Positions 62,419 through 64,000 of a stretch of 64,000 nt of DNA are shown here, in pieces (within the stretch, counting starts at the first letter, position 1; each line of letters starts with the position of its first letter). The notes under the pieces were generated by a model, which saw nothing but the letters and a program-made list of their open reading frames with translations, was not told the DNA's origin and did no database searches. The position numbers and the translations under genes are program-made. The stretch is from Ilumatobacter coccineus YM16-304 (GTDB lineage: Bacteria > Actinomycetota > Acidimicrobiia > Acidimicrobiales > Ilumatobacteraceae): NCBI RefSeq assembly GCF_000348785.1, contig NC_020520.1, positions 4,712,001 to 4,776,000 on the forward strand, written 5' to 3'.

Positions 62419-64000
62419 TCAGGCCGTTTGCCGGGTGGCGATCAGGCTGCCGTCGGCAGCGACTTCGACGTTCCATCCGGGGCGGATGACCGACGTGGTC
62501 TCTCGTTCTTCGACCACGGCCGGACCGGTGAACGTCGCACCGGCGCCGAGTGTGGTCCGGTCGTAGACGGGTGCGTCGACCGCGGCGACGCCGCGGGCGA
62601 ACACCATCGGCCGCGTGCTCTTGGGCGTCACGTCGCCGACGTGTGCGGCGATCGAGTCGTCGGGTTCGACCATCGTGGTGGTGGCCGACACCGACAGGCG
62701 CCAGGTGATCGCCTCGACGGCGACGTCGGGGATGGTCATGCCGTAGATGCGGCGGTACTCGGCTTCGAAGGCCGCGGTGACTTCCTCCGCCGACGACGGC
62801 CAGGTCTCACCTTCGCCGACCCAGATGGTGATCTCGTTGCCTTGGCCCGCGTAGCGAGCGTCGACGCCGTAGCGGAACACGATCTCGTCGTCGGGCACAC
62901 CCGCGGCGCGAAGCACACGGCGACCCTCGTTGCGGAGATCGTCGAGCAGGGCGTCGCGCTCGGCGTCTTCGACCTTGCCGATGAGGCGGGGCATCGACCG
63001 GGCGAGGTCGATGCGGACCGGCGACACGAGCGTGCCGAACGCCGACAACACCGATGCGTTGACCGGGAAGATGACCTGGTTCGCTTCGAGCAGTTCGGCC
63101 ACGCCACAGGCGTGGACCGGGCCGGCACCGCCGAATGCGATGAGCGGGATACCGCGCAGGTCGACGCCCATCTCGACGCCGTGCATGCTCGCCGCGGCGG
63201 CCATGTTCTGGTTGACGACTTCGTGGATGCCGGCGGCGGTGTCGAGCATCTCGAGCCCGAGCCCGTCGGCGACGGTCTGCGCTGCGCCTTCGGCGAGCGA
63301 ACGATCGAGCGGCATGTCGCCACCGAGGAACGCCGCCGGGTCGAGCAGACCGAGGATCACGTCGGAGTCGGTGACGGCCGGAACCGTGCCGCCCTGTCCG
63401 TAGCTGGCGGGGCCGGGGGCGGCGCCTGCCGACTCGGGTCCGACCTTGAGCAGACCGAACTGGTCGACGCGGGCGAGGCTGCCACCGCCGGCGCCGATCT
63501 CGACGAGGTCGACCGACGGCACCGAGACCGGAAAGCCTGACCCCTTCTTGAAGCGGTAGGCGCGAGCGACTTCGAACGTGTTGGTGAGTTCGGGTTCGCC
63601 GTGCTCGATCAGGCAGGCCTTGGCGGTGGTGCCGCCCATGTCGAAGCACAGCAGGCGGTCGATGCCGAGGCGGTTGGCGAACCAACTCCCGGCGAGCGCA
63701 CCGGCGGCCGGGCCCGACTCGACGAGGCGGATCGGGCCGCTCGCCGCGTCGTCGGCCGACACGACGCCACCGTTCGAGAGCATCATCAGCACCGAGCCGC
63801 CGAAGCCTTCGGAGGCGAGCCACTTCTGCAGTTCGTCGAGGTAGGGGCCGATCACGGGCATGGTCGCCGCGTTGCAGGCGGTGGTGATCATGCGCGGGTA
63901 CTCGCGGATCTGCGGCGAGATCTCGGCCGAGATGCACACCGGCACGCCGAGCGCCGTGCGCAGGTGCGTGGCGATCTTCTGTTCGTTCGCCGAGTTGACG
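62419..64000 (-). CDS. Hydantoinase A / oxoprolinase family protein (HyuA-like), 5' part beyond the window
   Basis: The visible C-terminal 526 codons run off the right edge without a stop; the upstream reading continues NSANEQKIATHLRTALGVPV before CISAEISPQIREYPR, so an apparent start at 63945 is internal. Seen: LLCFDMGGTTAKACLIEHG (nucleotide-binding acetate-kinase-like motif), GAGGGSLARVDQFG and FRYGVDARYAGQGNE. This is the larger ATPase-type subunit that phosphorylates the amide or carbonyl of the substrate; it works with HyuB next to it. About the first 150-180 residues are missing. Confidence 0.92.
   Translation of the reverse strand, partial: VNSANEQKIATHLRTALGVPVCISAEISPQIREYPRMITTACNAATMPVIGPYLDELQKWLASEGFGGSVLMMLSNGGVVSADDAASGPIRLVESGPAAGALAGSWFANRLGIDRLLCFDMGGTTAKACLIEHGEPELTNTFEVARAYRFKKGSGFPVSVPSVDLVEIGAGGGSLARVDQFGLLKVGPESAGAAPGPASYGQGGTVPAVTDSDVILGLLDPAAFLGGDMPLDRSLAEGAAQTVADGLGLEMLDTAAGIHEVVNQNMAAAASMHGVEMGVDLRGIPLIAFGGAGPVHACGVAELLEANQVIFPVNASVLSAFGTLVSPVRIDLARSMPRLIGKVEDAERDALLDDLRNEGRRVLRAAGVPDDEIVFRYGVDARYAGQGNEITIWVGEGETWPSSAEEVTAAFEAEYRRIYGMTIPDVAVEAITWRLSVSATTTMVEPDDSIAAHVGDVTPKSTRPMVFARGVAAVDAPVYDRTTLGAGATFTGPAVVEERETTSVIRPGWNVEVAADGSLIATRQTA

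Noticed and set aside
59526-62489. 987-codon plus-strand open frame
   Set aside because: It runs antisense to the ligase and hydantoinase B genes, which have full motif sets; composition is that of a shadow frame.
63945-63945. Start codon of the HyuA protein at 63945
   Set aside because: The reading frame and homology continue to the window edge; this GTG is internal.

Overview
The window is GC-rich, densely packed DNA with short intergenic gaps. Frequent GTG starts, many 4-8 bp ATGA/GTGA gene overlaps, an LprG-type lipoprotein, DUF3052, a DUF222/HNH protein, an MMPL transporter and several TauD, VOC and amidohydrolase paralogues point to a free-living actinobacterium. An Acidimicrobiia (Ilumatobacter-like) source is my inference. 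No rRNA, tRNA, prophage, transposase or CRISPR array was seen. No gene-free stretch exceeds 300 bases.

Region 1 (1-9.7 kb): a VOC protein fragment at the left edge; a translationally coupled N-acyl-D-amino-acid deacylase and TauD-type dioxygenase; a secreted CAP protein; an AzlCD branched-chain amino acid exporter; a membrane protein with a cyclic-nucleotide-binding-like (Popeye-like) domain; an LprG-like lipoprotein overlapping an MFS exporter that is fused in frame to an unusual Ile/Asp-repeat protein; trmB.

Region 2 (9.7-33.7 kb): mostly housekeeping and lipid-type metabolism. It holds a homocysteine methyltransferase family protein, an MFS/HxlR pair divergent from a thioesterase-like gene, SDRs, purEK, a phosphotransferase, DUF3052, an MMPL transporter, an acyl-CoA synthetase, a PLP decarboxylase, a DinB-like/MOSC protein, a D-2-hydroxyacid dehydrogenase, a flavin monooxygenase, two lipoproteins, tag, tesB and an MBL-fold hydrolase.

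Region 3 (33.8-47.2 kb): a 932-residue LPATG-anchored beta-helix/Calx-beta surface protein, a ureohydrolase, a small HNH-like protein, PhnA, two amidohydrolases, a methyltransferase, a zinc-type dehydrogenase, a VOC protein, an Stf0 sulfotransferase and a DUF222/HNH protein.

Region 4 (47.2-64 kb): what looks like a catabolic and uptake island. One minus-strand operon runs MR/enolase, HD-domain putative diiron oxygenase, amidohydrolase, aldo/keto reductase. A second runs hydantoinase A, hydantoinase B, AMP-dependent ligase, Rieske oxygenase, followed by a BMP-type ABC importer and a TauD dioxygenase. An inverted repeat (TGGACTGA-TGG-TCAGTCCA and variants) lies at three promoters: 43.7 kb, 51.5 kb and 58.0 kb. 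It looks like the operator of one regulator and ties these loci into a putative regulon. The substrate cannot be named from sequence; a nitrogen-containing small molecule is plausible.

The intergenic spaces carry at least five families of short palindromic repeats. The most striking has an exact 37-bp unit built from conserved blocks around two variable 5-mers, in 1-3 tandem copies at four loci.
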